A program made the position numbers and the translations under genes. Positions 39,841 to 48,816 of a DNA stretch of 64,000 bases are shown piece by piece. The DNA comes from Chitinimonas sp036961565. GTDB taxonomy: Bacteria; Pseudomonadota; Gammaproteobacteria; Burkholderiales; Chitinimonadaceae. Position 1 is the stretch's first letter; the number at the start of each line of letters is the position of its first letter. The stretch lies in the NCBI RefSeq assembly GCF_036961565.1, contig NZ_JBAMDD010000003.1:248001-312000 (forward strand), read 5' to 3'. Below the pieces are notes generated by a model, which did no database searches, was not told the DNA's origin, and saw nothing but the letters and a program-made list of their open reading frames with translations.

Positions 39841-41145
39841 ATGCAAAACAGACTCGCGTTGCTGGGTGGCGAGCCGGTGCGCCATGAGGCGCCCCCCACC
39901 TATCGCACCTTGGGCGATGAAGAGCGCAGCGCCGTCAACGCGGTGCTCGATAGCGGCGTGCTGTCGCAGTTCCTGGGAACTTGGTCGCCTGATTTCTTTG
40001 GCGGGCCAAGGGTGCAGGCGCTGGAGCGCGCCTGGGAGCAGTATTTCCAGGTCAAGTACGCCGTCAGTCTCAACTCTGCGACTTCAGGCCTGTTTGCCGC
40101 TGTTGGTGCCGCAGGTGTCGGGCCTGGTGACGAGGTTATCGTGTCGGCCTACACCATGAGCGCCTCCGCCGTGGCGGCCGTGGTGTATGGTGGCATACCG
40201 GTATTTGCCGATATCGATCCGCAGACCTTCTGCCTGACGCCCGAGACCATCCGGCCGCTCATCACACCCCGTACCCGCGCCATCATCGTGGTCGACCTGT
40301 TCGGCTACCCTGCCGATATCGCCGCCATCAAGGCGCTGGCAAAGCCGCTAGGCATTACCGTGATTGAGGACAATGCCCAAGGGCCAGGCGCCAGCCGTAA
40401 TGGCAGGCTGGCAGGTGGTGAGGCAGACATGACTGTCTTCAGCCTCAACTATCACAAGACCATCCATAGCGGCGAAGGCGGTGTGGTGACCACCCAGGAC
40501 GCCAGGCTGGCAGAGCGGCTGCAACTGATACGCAATCATGCCGAGGTGGTGGTACAGCAGAAGTCGCCTGATATCGCGCCCGAGGACCTGGTCAACCTGA
40601 TCGGTTTCAATTACCGCATGACCGAGATCGAGGCCGCCATTGCGGCCGAGCAGCTCAAGAAGCTGCCGCAGTTGCTCAAGCGCAGACAGGACAATGCCGC
40701 CACCCTGATACGCGAACTGGCAGACCTGCCTGGGCTGACCATGCCGCGCGTGGAGACGGGCATCGCACACGGCTGGTATGTGTTCCCCATGCACTATGCG
40801 GCTGCCGCAACCGGCGTGCCGCGCGCCCGTGTTGCCGCGGCCATGCGGGCCGAAGGTTTTCCAATTGGCGAGGGTTACGTCAAACCTATCTACTGGCAGC
40901 CTATGTACCGCAAAGGCATCGCCATGGGGCCTGAGGGTTTTCCATTCTCGCTGGCCAGGGCAGAGGGACGCTTGCCTGACTATCACGAGGTGCTCTGCCC
41001 GGTAACGGAACGGATGCATATCAGTGAACTGCTGACCGGTGACCTGGTACATGCCGGATGGACGGATGGCGATCTGGCACAGCTGATAGCGGCCTTCCGC
41101 AAGGTGTTCGGACAACTAGACAGCCTCAAGGAAGAGGGGGCGTGA
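39841..41145 (+). CDS. DegT/DnrJ/EryC1/StrS-family sugar aminotransferase
   Basis: Protein of 434 residues. PLP-dependent enzyme that adds an amino group to a nucleotide-linked keto-sugar. NSATSGLFAAVGAAGVGPGD is the phosphate-binding region, VIEDNAQGPGASRNGRLAGG follows, and Lys206 in FSLNYHKTIHSGEGG binds PLP. The opening MQNRLALLGGEPVRHEAPP is that of the StrS/perosamine synthetase branch, not PseC, so it works on a second sugar. The stop overlaps the next start by one base (TGATG), giving translational coupling with a GNAT that could acylate the amino group made here. Confidence 0.92.
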   Translation: MQNRLALLGGEPVRHEAPPTYRTLGDEERSAVNAVLDSGVLSQFLGTWSPDFFGGPRVQALERAWEQYFQVKYAVSLNSATSGLFAAVGAAGVGPGDEVIVSAYTMSASAVAAVVYGGIPVFADIDPQTFCLTPETIRPLITPRTRAIIVVDLFGYPADIAAIKALAKPLGITVIEDNAQGPGASRNGRLAGGEADMTVFSLNYHKTIHSGEGGVVTTQDARLAERLQLIRNHAEVVVQQKSPDIAPEDLVNLIGFNYRMTEIEAAIAAEQLKKLPQLLKRRQDNAATLIRELADLPGLTMPRVETGIAHGWYVFPMHYAAAATGVPRARVAAAMRAEGFPIGEGYVKPIYWQPMYRKGIAMGPEGFPFSLARAEGRLPDYHEVLCPVTERMHISELLTGDLVHAGWTDGDLAQLIAAFRKVFGQLDSLKEEGA

Positions 41146-41687
41146 TGGCATCGCTGTTACAAGGCAGTCGGCTGGATTTGCGCGCCTTGTGCGACGCCGA
41201 TGCGGACGGCCCTTACCCTGGCTGGCTGAACGACCCCCTGGTCTGCGCCGGCAATAGCCATGGCGTCTGGCCCTACAGCCGTGAAATGGCGCGTGATTTC
41301 ATCGCCCGTAGCCGGCAAACCCGCGATGCGCTGACCTTGGCCATGGTGGTACGTGACGATGGCCGTCATATCGGCAATATCAGCCTGCAAGCCCTGCATG
41401 CAGGCAACCGCAGTGCCGAGTTTGCCGTGTTGCTGGGTGATCGCACGGCCTGGGGCCAGGGTTATGGCCTGGAGGCTGCCAGACTGATCGTGGCCCATGG
41501 CTTTGACAACCTCAACCTGCATCGCATTCATTGCGGCACCTTTGCCGACAACCAAGCCATGCTGGCGCTTGCCCGCAAGCTGGGCATGCAGCAGGAAGGC
41601 CTACGGCGCCAGGCTGTCTACAAGCGTGGCGCCTGGCTGGATGTGGTGGAATTTGGCCTGCTGCGTGACGAGTTTGTGCGCACCTGA
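41145..41687 (+). CDS. GNAT-family N-acetyltransferase, RimJ/RimL type
   Basis: Protein of 180 residues from the ATG at 41145, sharing one base with the preceding stop. The fold is a RimJ/RimL-like GNAT: LDLRALCDADADGPYPGWLN, LTLAMVVRDDGRHIGNISLQ, the CoA loop FAVLLGDRTAWGQGYGLEAA and NLHRIHCGTFADNQAMLAL with GMQQEGLRRQAVYKRG. This is not a left-handed beta-helix acetyltransferase, so it differs from many sugar acetylation enzymes, but GNAT enzymes such as PseH do acetylate amino sugars. It probably acts on the product of the adjacent aminotransferase. Confidence 0.88.
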   Translation: MASLLQGSRLDLRALCDADADGPYPGWLNDPLVCAGNSHGVWPYSREMARDFIARSRQTRDALTLAMVVRDDGRHIGNISLQALHAGNRSAEFAVLLGDRTAWGQGYGLEAARLIVAHGFDNLNLHRIHCGTFADNQAMLALARKLGMQQEGLRRQAVYKRGAWLDVVEFGLLRDEFVRT

Positions 41688-41700
41688 TGGAGCAGTGAAT

Positions 41701-42225
41701 ATGGAATTCGCGATACGGCAGTGGCTGCCGCCTGGTACGCAGGGCTTTGCCCAATTGGCTGATACGCCCGGCCGCTGGCGTCCGCTCTGGTTGCGCTGGC
41801 TGTCATGGCGTAGCGAGGACGCCCATTTTGCTTCCTTTCTCGACGACCTGGAAAGCTGGCTGGTTCAGGAACCGCCGCGTGACTGGCAGAAGCGGTTGGA
41901 CAACCACCTGGGCCATTTCCGTAACCGCTATTTTCTTTTTCTGTGCTGGGCTGATGGCTGCAGCGCCAACCCGCGCAGCGATGCGGAACTGCCCGATATC
42001 AGCTGGTTGGGCGACATCCCCCGGCATGATCTGTTGCGTTGGCGTAGGCAGCAGGTATTGGACCAACTGGCACTGAAGTCCACGCTGGACTGGCACCAGC
42101 AAGCTGGCTTGGGCCAGGCGTTGACCTATCGGGGGGTGAATCTGGCACCTGCCTATGATTACTACCTCTTGCCCGATCTGCTCAAGGAGCACTATCGCGC
42201 CTTCAAGGAAACCGCGCATGACTGA
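41701..42225 (+). CDS. Unknown protein, 174 residues, in the glycan cluster
   Basis: Protein of 174 residues from the ATG at 41701 (MEFAIRQWLPPGTQGFAQLA). It is rich in Trp, Arg and Asp (for example WRPLWLRWLSWRSEDAHFAS), lacks a signal peptide, membrane segment or known motif, and is probably soluble. It overlaps the start of the giant glycosyltransferase gene by eight bases, so it is likely translated with it and may be a partner of it. No family was recognised. Confidence 0.6.
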   Translation: MEFAIRQWLPPGTQGFAQLADTPGRWRPLWLRWLSWRSEDAHFASFLDDLESWLVQEPPRDWQKRLDNHLGHFRNRYFLFLCWADGCSANPRSDAELPDISWLGDIPRHDLLRWRRQQVLDQLALKSTLDWHQQAGLGQALTYRGVNLAPAYDYYLLPDLLKEHYRAFKETAHD

Positions 42226-45200
42226 GCCCAAGCAAGCAGGCCGTGCTGCCCTGATCTGGCTGGTGTGGGACAAAAATGCCGCCGTGCTCGACCATTATCT
42301 GGCTGGGCGTGAACCCCATGTAATCGTCACGGTGGCGCAGTTCGCCACCTTGCAGTTGCGCGAGGTGCTCAACAAGCATGGTGCCGCCATTCATATCCTG
42401 GCCGAGGAGATTCCCCACGCAGGCATACTGGCCGGTCGGCGCATGCGCGATGAGGCCTTTGGGCCGGAGCAGGCTCGGCAATGGGCGGCTTTTGAGGCCG
42501 GGCACGCGGCTTATCTGCATCAACCTGGCATCGCAGCCGCGCTGGAAGCCCAGGCCAGCGATGCCATGCTGGCCTGGCTGCAGCAATTGGTGCGTGAGCT
42601 GGATGCAGTGGCGGCGCAGTACCCGGTTGGCTTGCTGGTGGTCAACGAGGACTACATGGCCATGACCAAGACGGCCGTGCTGTGGGCCAAGGCGCGGGGC
42701 GTGCCCAGTCTGCATCTGGAGCACAACCCGTCTACCTTCTTCCCTTTTGGCATGCACCAGCAGCAGAACGCCGACTGGATGGCCATCTCTGGTCCGATTG
42801 CCCGTGAAGATTACGAATGCGGTGGCTACGCTCCGGATCGCCTGATTGAAACCGGCTTGCCACAGTTTGACCGCCTGCATGCCGAGCGCGGACAGCGTGC
42901 CGAGCATCGGCGCCTACTCTGCGAATCCCTGGGTATTGCGGTCAGTGACAAGCCTATCGTCCTGTTTGCCACAACTTGGTCGGCCCCGCATTCGGCCAGC
43001 ATGCGGCAAGACCTGTACGCCTGGAGCGTGTCGGCATTTTTCAGGGCAATCAAACAGATACGTGGACGTTATCACTGCGTTATCAAGGATAGGCCAGCTA
43101 CCGGCAGCCACAGCGCTGATGCGCTGGCCGATATTGCGGCCCGCCACGGCGTGGATCACCAGCACTGGACCTATAGCAATGCCGAGCCGGTACAGGCATT
43201 GCTTGCGGCAGACCTGGTGGTGGCGGTGAACTCCGGCCTGCTGGTGGAAGCCATCATGGCAGGGGTGCCTGCCATCAACCTGCTGACCGACTCGGCTGCG
43301 CTCTATGGGCCGGGCCTGCCGGCAGAGGCAGGTGTGGTGGTCAGCCCGCCAGCGGAGCTGGCAGACAACATTAGCCGATTGCTGGATCAGCCGGGCTGGC
43401 GCAGCGGGAAGCTGGCCGCTATGGCGGCCTTTGCACCCCGCTTGAATGCGGCTGCCGATGGCCAGGCCACCCAGCGGGTGGCCGAGCTGATGGGACGGCT
43501 TTGGCGCGTTACGCAGGCGGAGCCGGTGACGGATGCCCGAGATTTGCTGCAACAGCCCTGGCAACGACAATTCGAGCAGCATAGCCCGGCCAGCCTACAG
43601 TCGCGTGACGCACTAAGACAGCAATGGGCGGCCGATGCCCAGGTGGTTGCAACAGCCATTGAGTTTGTTGGCGGCGACTGGCGCGGTAGGGATGTCTGCG
43701 CGGAAGCGCAGCGCGCAGGGCAGGTGCTGACCATACGGCTGGACAGCCTGGGGCGTGCCGCCTGGGCCTTGAATCACGAGCCTTTCGGCTCTTGGCATGA
43801 GGGTGTGCCTGGTGATCTGCCCTTGCAAGCGGGCACGGTTGATTTGCTGTTGTTTGGCGACCAATTTGCCCGCCTGCTCAACCCCTGGGGCTGGCTCAAG
43901 CAATTGCGTCCCTTGCTGACACCCAAGGCTCGATTGCATCTGAGCGTGCCCAATGCACGCAACGTGCTGCTGTTGGCAGAGCTGGCTGAAGGCCGATGGC
44001 CGGTGGATGAACCAGACCAACTGGCCGCACCACGGCCCTGGACCCGCAAGGAGCTGGCGAGACTGCTGCACAGCATGGATTTGTGTCTGGCAACGGTGGC
44101 CTATCAGGCTGATGCGCGCTTGCAGGATGAGGCCAGCAAGGCCGAGACCGATACCGAGGCACGTGATGTGGGGTTGGGGCGCTTCAGCCTCAGCAATGCC
44201 ACACCGCAGGAGCGGCGTGAGCTGACGGCCAAGACCTTGATGGTGATTGCTGCGCCTAGCGCATCGGACCGCGATCTGGTCGACTACCGCCGCACGACGG
44301 CCAGCACGGAAGAAGATGGGTACGAGCTTTGGTTAAAGCGCCATGCGCTCAGCGATATCGAGGCCAAGCTGTTCGAGTCGCATATGGCCAGTTGGCCATC
44401 TCATCCCTGCGTGGAGATTTTCCTCTATGCCCTGGGCGACTGCGAAAAGCGCTTGGTACGCAGCATACAGTCGCTGTCTGCCCAGCTGTATTACAACGTG
44501 ATCATCACCGTACTGTCGGACCGCGACGCGCCAGGGGGCCTGCCGTTGGGCGAGCGCTTCCGCTGGGGGCGTATCAGCGGCGAGCCGGTGGCAGCCTGCA
44601 ATATGGCGGCATCTGCTTCTACGGCTGATTGGATATGTACGCTGGACGCAGGCGACGAGCTGGCAGCCCACGCCTTGCTGTTTGCCATGGAGGCCAGCCA
44701 TCGCCATGCTGCCTGGCAGGTGCTCTACACAGACGAGGACCGCCTGGGCGTGGAAGGTCACTACAGCCATCCGCAGTTCAAGCCGGATATCAATCTGGAC
44801 TTGCTGCGAGCCCAGCCCTATATCGGGGGGCTGTTGCTGGTGCGGGCCCAGGCATACAAGGAACTGGGCGGTTTCAATGCCTCGCTGGCGGGTGTGGAGG
44901 AATCTGACCTGGTGTTGCGAGCATTCGAGCGTTTGGGCGCGCCGGCCATAGGCCACCTGGCTGACGTGCTATATCACCGGGCAGAGGACGGCGGCCATGT
45001 CCGGGCGGACTCCGAGGTCTTGATAGCGCGTGCGCGGGAAGCCCTGCAGCAGCATATAGACCGTTGCCAGTTGCCCGCCAGCATACGCCCTGGCTACTTC
45101 CCCGGTAGTTTCAGGCTGGACTACGCCGCCCCGGCGGACGTACTGGTGTCTTTGCTATTGCCGGTACGCGACCAATTTGACAAGGTGCAGCGAGCGGTGG

Positions 45201-46972
45201 AGTCACTGGTCAGCCAGACCAGCCATGCCAACTATGAGCTGCTGATACTGGATAATGGATCGCAAGATCCGGCCATGGTGGCTTGGCTGAATGAACTGGA
45301 TGCGCTGGACGATCCGCGGCTCAAGGTCTTTACCTCGCCGGACCTGCAGTCGTTGCCGGTGCTGTATCACGCTTTGGCGGATGCCAGCCAGGGCGAGATC
45401 CTAGTCATGCTGCAGCCAGATATCGCCGTGCTGGATGCCGATTGGTTGAGCCAGCTGACTGGCCTTGCGTTGCGGCAGGAGATAGGTGCGGTGGCGCCGC
45501 GTCTGTTTGACAGCCAGGGCAAGGTCAGGGAAACAGCCAGGGTGCTGGGCTATAACGGCCCGGCCGAGCCGGCCTATACCCAGGTTGCGCTGGATTTTGC
45601 CGGCTACATGGGCCGTGCCCACCTGCCGCAGAATGTTTCCGCATTGCGGGGCGGCTGCATTGCGATACGGCGCAGTGTGTTTTATGCGGTGGGGGGCTTC
45701 AACACCGCACAATACAGCCAGGACGCCGAGTTGGAGCTGTGTCTGCGCCTGGCGCAGCAGGGCCTGCAGTCTTTGTGGACACCGTTTGTCAATCTGATTT
45801 GCGACGGCAATGCGGCAGCCGTGTTCGCGGCGGGCGCGGAACAAAAAAACGCCGAGCAGGAGGCCCTGTACCGGGACTGGTTACCGCAGCTGGCACGCGA
45901 CCCGAATTACAACTCCAACCTGCTGCTGGAGGTGGAGCCGTTCCATATGCACCCCAGCGTCAATTTGGTGTGGGATACCTTGCCCTGGCGGCCACTCAAG
46001 CGAGTGGTGGTGTTGCCGGCAGATCGCATGGGTTGCGGCAACTATCGGCTGATCATGCCGGCCCGTACGGCTACCCGCCACGGCAAGCTATGGGGTCGCA
46101 TACATCAGCAGCATTTCAGCGTGACTGACCTGGAGCGCATCGAGCTGGATGGCCTGGTGTTCCAGCGCCAGACATCCGATGAGCAGCTCTCCATCCTGGA
46201 GACCTACAGCAAGTTTGCGCGGCCATTGTTGATTTATGAGATCGACGATCTGATTACCCATGTGCCGACCAAGAGCGTGCACAAGGCGCAAATCCCCAAG
46301 GACATTGCCGCCCGGTTCGGGCGAGGGGTGCGCCTGGCAGACCGCTTTGTGGTATCAACCGAGCCGCTGCAGGAGGCGTATCGCGATATGTGCGACGACA
46401 TCCGGGTGGTGAAGAATCGGCTGGAGGCGCCCGTGTGGGGCAATCTGACCTCATTGCGTCGACAGGGTCGCAAGCCCAGGGTGGGGTGGGCTGGCGGGGT
46501 AGGGCATACGGGGGATCTGGAGTTGATAGTCTCGGTGGTAAAGGAGCTGGCCAGCGAGGTGGACTGGATATTCTTTGGCCTGTGCCCTGATGCCGTCCGT
46601 CCCTTTGTGGCCGAGGTGCATGGGGGGGTGCCGTTTGAGCACTATCCGGCCAAGCTGGCCAGCCTGAACCTAGATCTGGCGCTGGCGCCGCTGGAGATGA
46701 ATCCCTTCAATGAGGCCAAGTCCAATCTACGTTTGCTGGAATACGGCATTCTCGGTTGGCCGGTCATTTGCACCGATATCGTGCCCTACCAGGGCGGGTT
46801 CCCGGTAACCCGGCTGAAGAACCGCCATGCGGACTGGATCAAGGCCATACGCGAGCATTTGTCTGATATGGACGAGTTGGCACGACGCGGCGATGCCCTG
46901 CGCCAGCACATACTGGATGAATGGATGCTGGAGGATCATCTGGATGAATGGGTGGCCGCCTGGACGCGCTGA
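42218..46972 (+). CDS. Giant multi-module glycosyltransferase (1584 residues)
   Basis: Start at the ATG at 42218, overlapping the 174-residue gene. At least four regions are seen. About 1-440 is a GT-B/CDP-glycerol-transferase-like module (LFATTWSAPHSASMRQDLYA and VVAVNSGLLVEAIMAGVPAI). About 480-680 resembles a methyltransferase without a clear SAM motif. About 730-960 is a GT2-like domain (VEIFLYALGDCEKRLVRSIQ, CTLDAGDEL). About 970-1250 is a second GT2 domain (VSLLLPVRDQFDKVQRAVES, EILVMLQPDIAVLDADW). About 1260-1584 resembles a GT1 transferase (PRVGWAGGVGHTGDLELI, LRLLEYGILGWPVICTDIVP). It probably builds a polymeric or branched glycan. A frame without a stop over 4.7 kb speaks against a sequencing artefact. 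Confidence 0.85.
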   Translation: MTEPKQAGRAALIWLVWDKNAAVLDHYLAGREPHVIVTVAQFATLQLREVLNKHGAAIHILAEEIPHAGILAGRRMRDEAFGPEQARQWAAFEAGHAAYLHQPGIAAALEAQASDAMLAWLQQLVRELDAVAAQYPVGLLVVNEDYMAMTKTAVLWAKARGVPSLHLEHNPSTFFPFGMHQQQNADWMAISGPIAREDYECGGYAPDRLIETGLPQFDRLHAERGQRAEHRRLLCESLGIAVSDKPIVLFATTWSAPHSASMRQDLYAWSVSAFFRAIKQIRGRYHCVIKDRPATGSHSADALADIAARHGVDHQHWTYSNAEPVQALLAADLVVAVNSGLLVEAIMAGVPAINLLTDSAALYGPGLPAEAGVVVSPPAELADNISRLLDQPGWRSGKLAAMAAFAPRLNAAADGQATQRVAELMGRLWRVTQAEPVTDARDLLQQPWQRQFEQHSPASLQSRDALRQQWAADAQVVATAIEFVGGDWRGRDVCAEAQRAGQVLTIRLDSLGRAAWALNHEPFGSWHEGVPGDLPLQAGTVDLLLFGDQFARLLNPWGWLKQLRPLLTPKARLHLSVPNARNVLLLAELAEGRWPVDEPDQLAAPRPWTRKELARLLHSMDLCLATVAYQADARLQDEASKAETDTEARDVGLGRFSLSNATPQERRELTAKTLMVIAAPSASDRDLVDYRRTTASTEEDGYELWLKRHALSDIEAKLFESHMASWPSHPCVEIFLYALGDCEKRLVRSIQSLSAQLYYNVIITVLSDRDAPGGLPLGERFRWGRISGEPVAACNMAASASTADWICTLDAGDELAAHALLFAMEASHRHAAWQVLYTDEDRLGVEGHYSHPQFKPDINLDLLRAQPYIGGLLLVRAQAYKELGGFNASLAGVEESDLVLRAFERLGAPAIGHLADVLYHRAEDGGHVRADSEVLIARAREALQQHIDRCQLPASIRPGYFPGSFRLDYAAPADVLVSLLLPVRDQFDKVQRAVESLVSQTSHANYELLILDNGSQDPAMVAWLNELDALDDPRLKVFTSPDLQSLPVLYHALADASQGEILVMLQPDIAVLDADWLSQLTGLALRQEIGAVAPRLFDSQGKVRETARVLGYNGPAEPAYTQVALDFAGYMGRAHLPQNVSALRGGCIAIRRSVFYAVGGFNTAQYSQDAELELCLRLAQQGLQSLWTPFVNLICDGNAAAVFAAGAEQKNAEQEALYRDWLPQLARDPNYNSNLLLEVEPFHMHPSVNLVWDTLPWRPLKRVVVLPADRMGCGNYRLIMPARTATRHGKLWGRIHQQHFSVTDLERIELDGLVFQRQTSDEQLSILETYSKFARPLLIYEIDDLITHVPTKSVHKAQIPKDIAARFGRGVRLADRFVVSTEPLQEAYRDMCDDIRVVKNRLEAPVWGNLTSLRRQGRKPRVGWAGGVGHTGDLELIVSVVKELASEVDWIFFGLCPDAVRPFVAEVHGGVPFEHYPAKLASLNLDLALAPLEMNPFNEAKSNLRLLEYGILGWPVICTDIVPYQGGFPVTRLKNRHADWIKAIREHLSDMDELARRGDALRQHILDEWMLEDHLDEWVAAWTR

Positions 46973-47023
46973 GCCTTGGCGCAATTAATTATCGGTAAAA
47001 CCAAGGAATTACGTTCATCCGGA

Positions 47024-47053
47024 TTGAGGGGGAGGGGGCGATCGGAGTAGAAT
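47024..47053 (+). promoter_or_regulatory. Sigma70-type promoter of pyrG
   Basis: TTGAGG (47024-47029), 18 bases, TAGAAT (47048-47053), giving a start near 47060 and a leader of about 22 bases before the pyrG ATG. The block before it (46981-47023) is A/T-rich and marks the end of the glycan cluster. Confidence 0.55.
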
Positions 47054-47081
47054 ACGGAATTACCACTGTGCGTTTTCAGCC

Positions 47082-48734
47082 ATGACCAAGTTCATCTTCG
47101 TTACCGGCGGCGTTGTCTCCTCTCTGGGGAAAGGCATCGCCGCCGCGTCGCTTGCGGCTATCCTCGAATCACGTGGCCTGAAGGTCACGATGATGAAGCT
47201 CGATCCCTATATCAACGTGGATCCGGGCACCATGTCCCCCATGCAGCACGGTGAAGTCTTCGTTACCGAAGACGGTGCCGAGACCGACCTTGATCTCGGC
47301 CACTACGAGCGCTTCATCCACGCCAAGATGAAGAAGTCCAACAACTTCACCACCGGCCAGATTTATGAGTCGGTGATCAAGCGTGAGCGCCGTGGCGACT
47401 ATCTGGGCAAAACTGTTCAGGTCATCCCACACATCACCGATGAAATCCGCCTGTTCATTGATCAAGGTGCAGGCGATGCTGAGCTGGCCGTGATCGAAGT
47501 TGGTGGTACGGTGGGCGATATCGAATCCCTGCCGTTCCTGGAAGCCATCCGTCAGATGGGCGTTATCCTGGGGCGTGAGAACACCTGTTTCGTCCATCTC
47601 TCCTACGTGCCCTATATAGCGGCTGCTGGCGAGATCAAGACCAAGCCAACCCAGCATAGCGTCAAGGAGCTGCGTGAGATCGGCATACAGCCGGATGTGC
47701 TGATCTGCCGTGCAGACCGCATGGTGCCGGAAGAAGAAAAACGCAAGATCGCCTTGTTCACCAATGTGTCCGAGAAGGCCGTGGTGTCCTGCCCGGACAT
47801 GGACAGCATCTACAAGATTCCGCGCGTACTGAGCGAGCAGGGCATAGACGACATCATCGCCAAGCAGTTGCAGCTGGATCTGCCCAAAGCCGACCTGGCC
47901 TTGTGGGATCGTATCGTCAATGCGATCGATAATCCCAAGCAGACCGTCAACATCGCCATGGTCGGCAAGTATGTGGACCTGACCGAGAGCTATAAGTCGC
48001 TGATCGAGGCACTTAAGCACGCCGGCATCCATACCGAGAGCGAAGTGAAGATCCACTATGTGGACTCGGAAGAGCTTGAGGGCGGCAATCTGGATCAGAT
48101 CAAGAACATGGATGCGATCCTGGTGCCTGGCGGCTTTGGCAAGCGTGGCGTGGAGGGCAAGATACGTGCAGTGCAGTATGCCCGTGAGAACAACGTGCCT
48201 TATCTGGGCATCTGCCTGGGCATGCAGCTGGCGCTGATCGAGTATGCCCGCCACAAGGCGGACATGCCTGATGCCAACTCCACCGAATTCACGCTGGAAA
48301 CGCCGTTCCCGGTGGTGGCGCTGATAGACGAGTGGGTCAACCACGATGGCAAGGTGGAAGTTCGTGACGAGAATTCCAATATGGGCGGCACCATGCGCCT
48401 GGGCAGCCAGGAATGCGATCTGGAAGCCGGCTCGCTTGCCGCAACCGTCTATGGCGCAGTCCGCATCGTCGAGCGCCATCGCCATCGCTATGAAGTGAAC
48501 AACCACTACCTGCCGCGCCTCGAGGCCGCAGGGTTGAAGGTCAGTGGTCGTTCCACTGACCCCAACCACCTGTGCGAGACCATAGAGCTACCCGGTCATC
48601 GTTGGTTCTTTGGTTGCCAGTTCCACCCGGAATTCACCTCGACGCCACGAGATGGTCATCCCATGTTCAAGGCTTATGTGGAGGCAGCAATCGCTTACGC
48701 CCGTGAGCATGGCCGTGAAGGCCTGAGCTGCTGA
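47082..48734 (+). CDS. pyrG: CTP synthase
   Basis: Protein of 550 residues that makes CTP from UTP, ATP and glutamine. The synthetase half starts MTKFIFVTGGVVSSLGKGIA, the conserved opening with the P-loop, and the amidotransferase half has the catalytic Cys378 in YLGICLGMQLA with His and Glu in FHPEFTSTPRDGHP. It heads the pyrG-kdsA-eno-ftsB order found in many proteobacteria. CTP is also the cofactor used by PseF in the neighbouring cluster, but this gene is clearly housekeeping. Confidence 0.98.
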   Translation: MTKFIFVTGGVVSSLGKGIAAASLAAILESRGLKVTMMKLDPYINVDPGTMSPMQHGEVFVTEDGAETDLDLGHYERFIHAKMKKSNNFTTGQIYESVIKRERRGDYLGKTVQVIPHITDEIRLFIDQGAGDAELAVIEVGGTVGDIESLPFLEAIRQMGVILGRENTCFVHLSYVPYIAAAGEIKTKPTQHSVKELREIGIQPDVLICRADRMVPEEEKRKIALFTNVSEKAVVSCPDMDSIYKIPRVLSEQGIDDIIAKQLQLDLPKADLALWDRIVNAIDNPKQTVNIAMVGKYVDLTESYKSLIEALKHAGIHTESEVKIHYVDSEELEGGNLDQIKNMDAILVPGGFGKRGVEGKIRAVQYARENNVPYLGICLGMQLALIEYARHKADMPDANSTEFTLETPFPVVALIDEWVNHDGKVEVRDENSNMGGTMRLGSQECDLEAGSLAATVYGAVRIVERHRHRYEVNNHYLPRLEAAGLKVSGRSTDPNHLCETIELPGHRWFFGCQFHPEFTSTPRDGHPMFKAYVEAAIAYAREHGREGLSC

Positions 48735-48816
48735 TCAACCCCGTGAGGGGTGGGGTGTGGTGGGTGGGACACTATCCCGCGCCGCGCCTCACGCCTCACC
48801 CCTACCGGAGTAGTCC

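Noticed and set aside
21298..46972. Flagellar glycosylation island
   Set aside because: No flagellin, flagellar or motility-associated gene is present in the window, so the flagellar role usual for pse genes cannot be claimed here.
47169..48569. 466-residue open frame on the minus strand
   Set aside because: Fully antisense to pyrG, which has every conserved motif; it is a shadow of codon bias.
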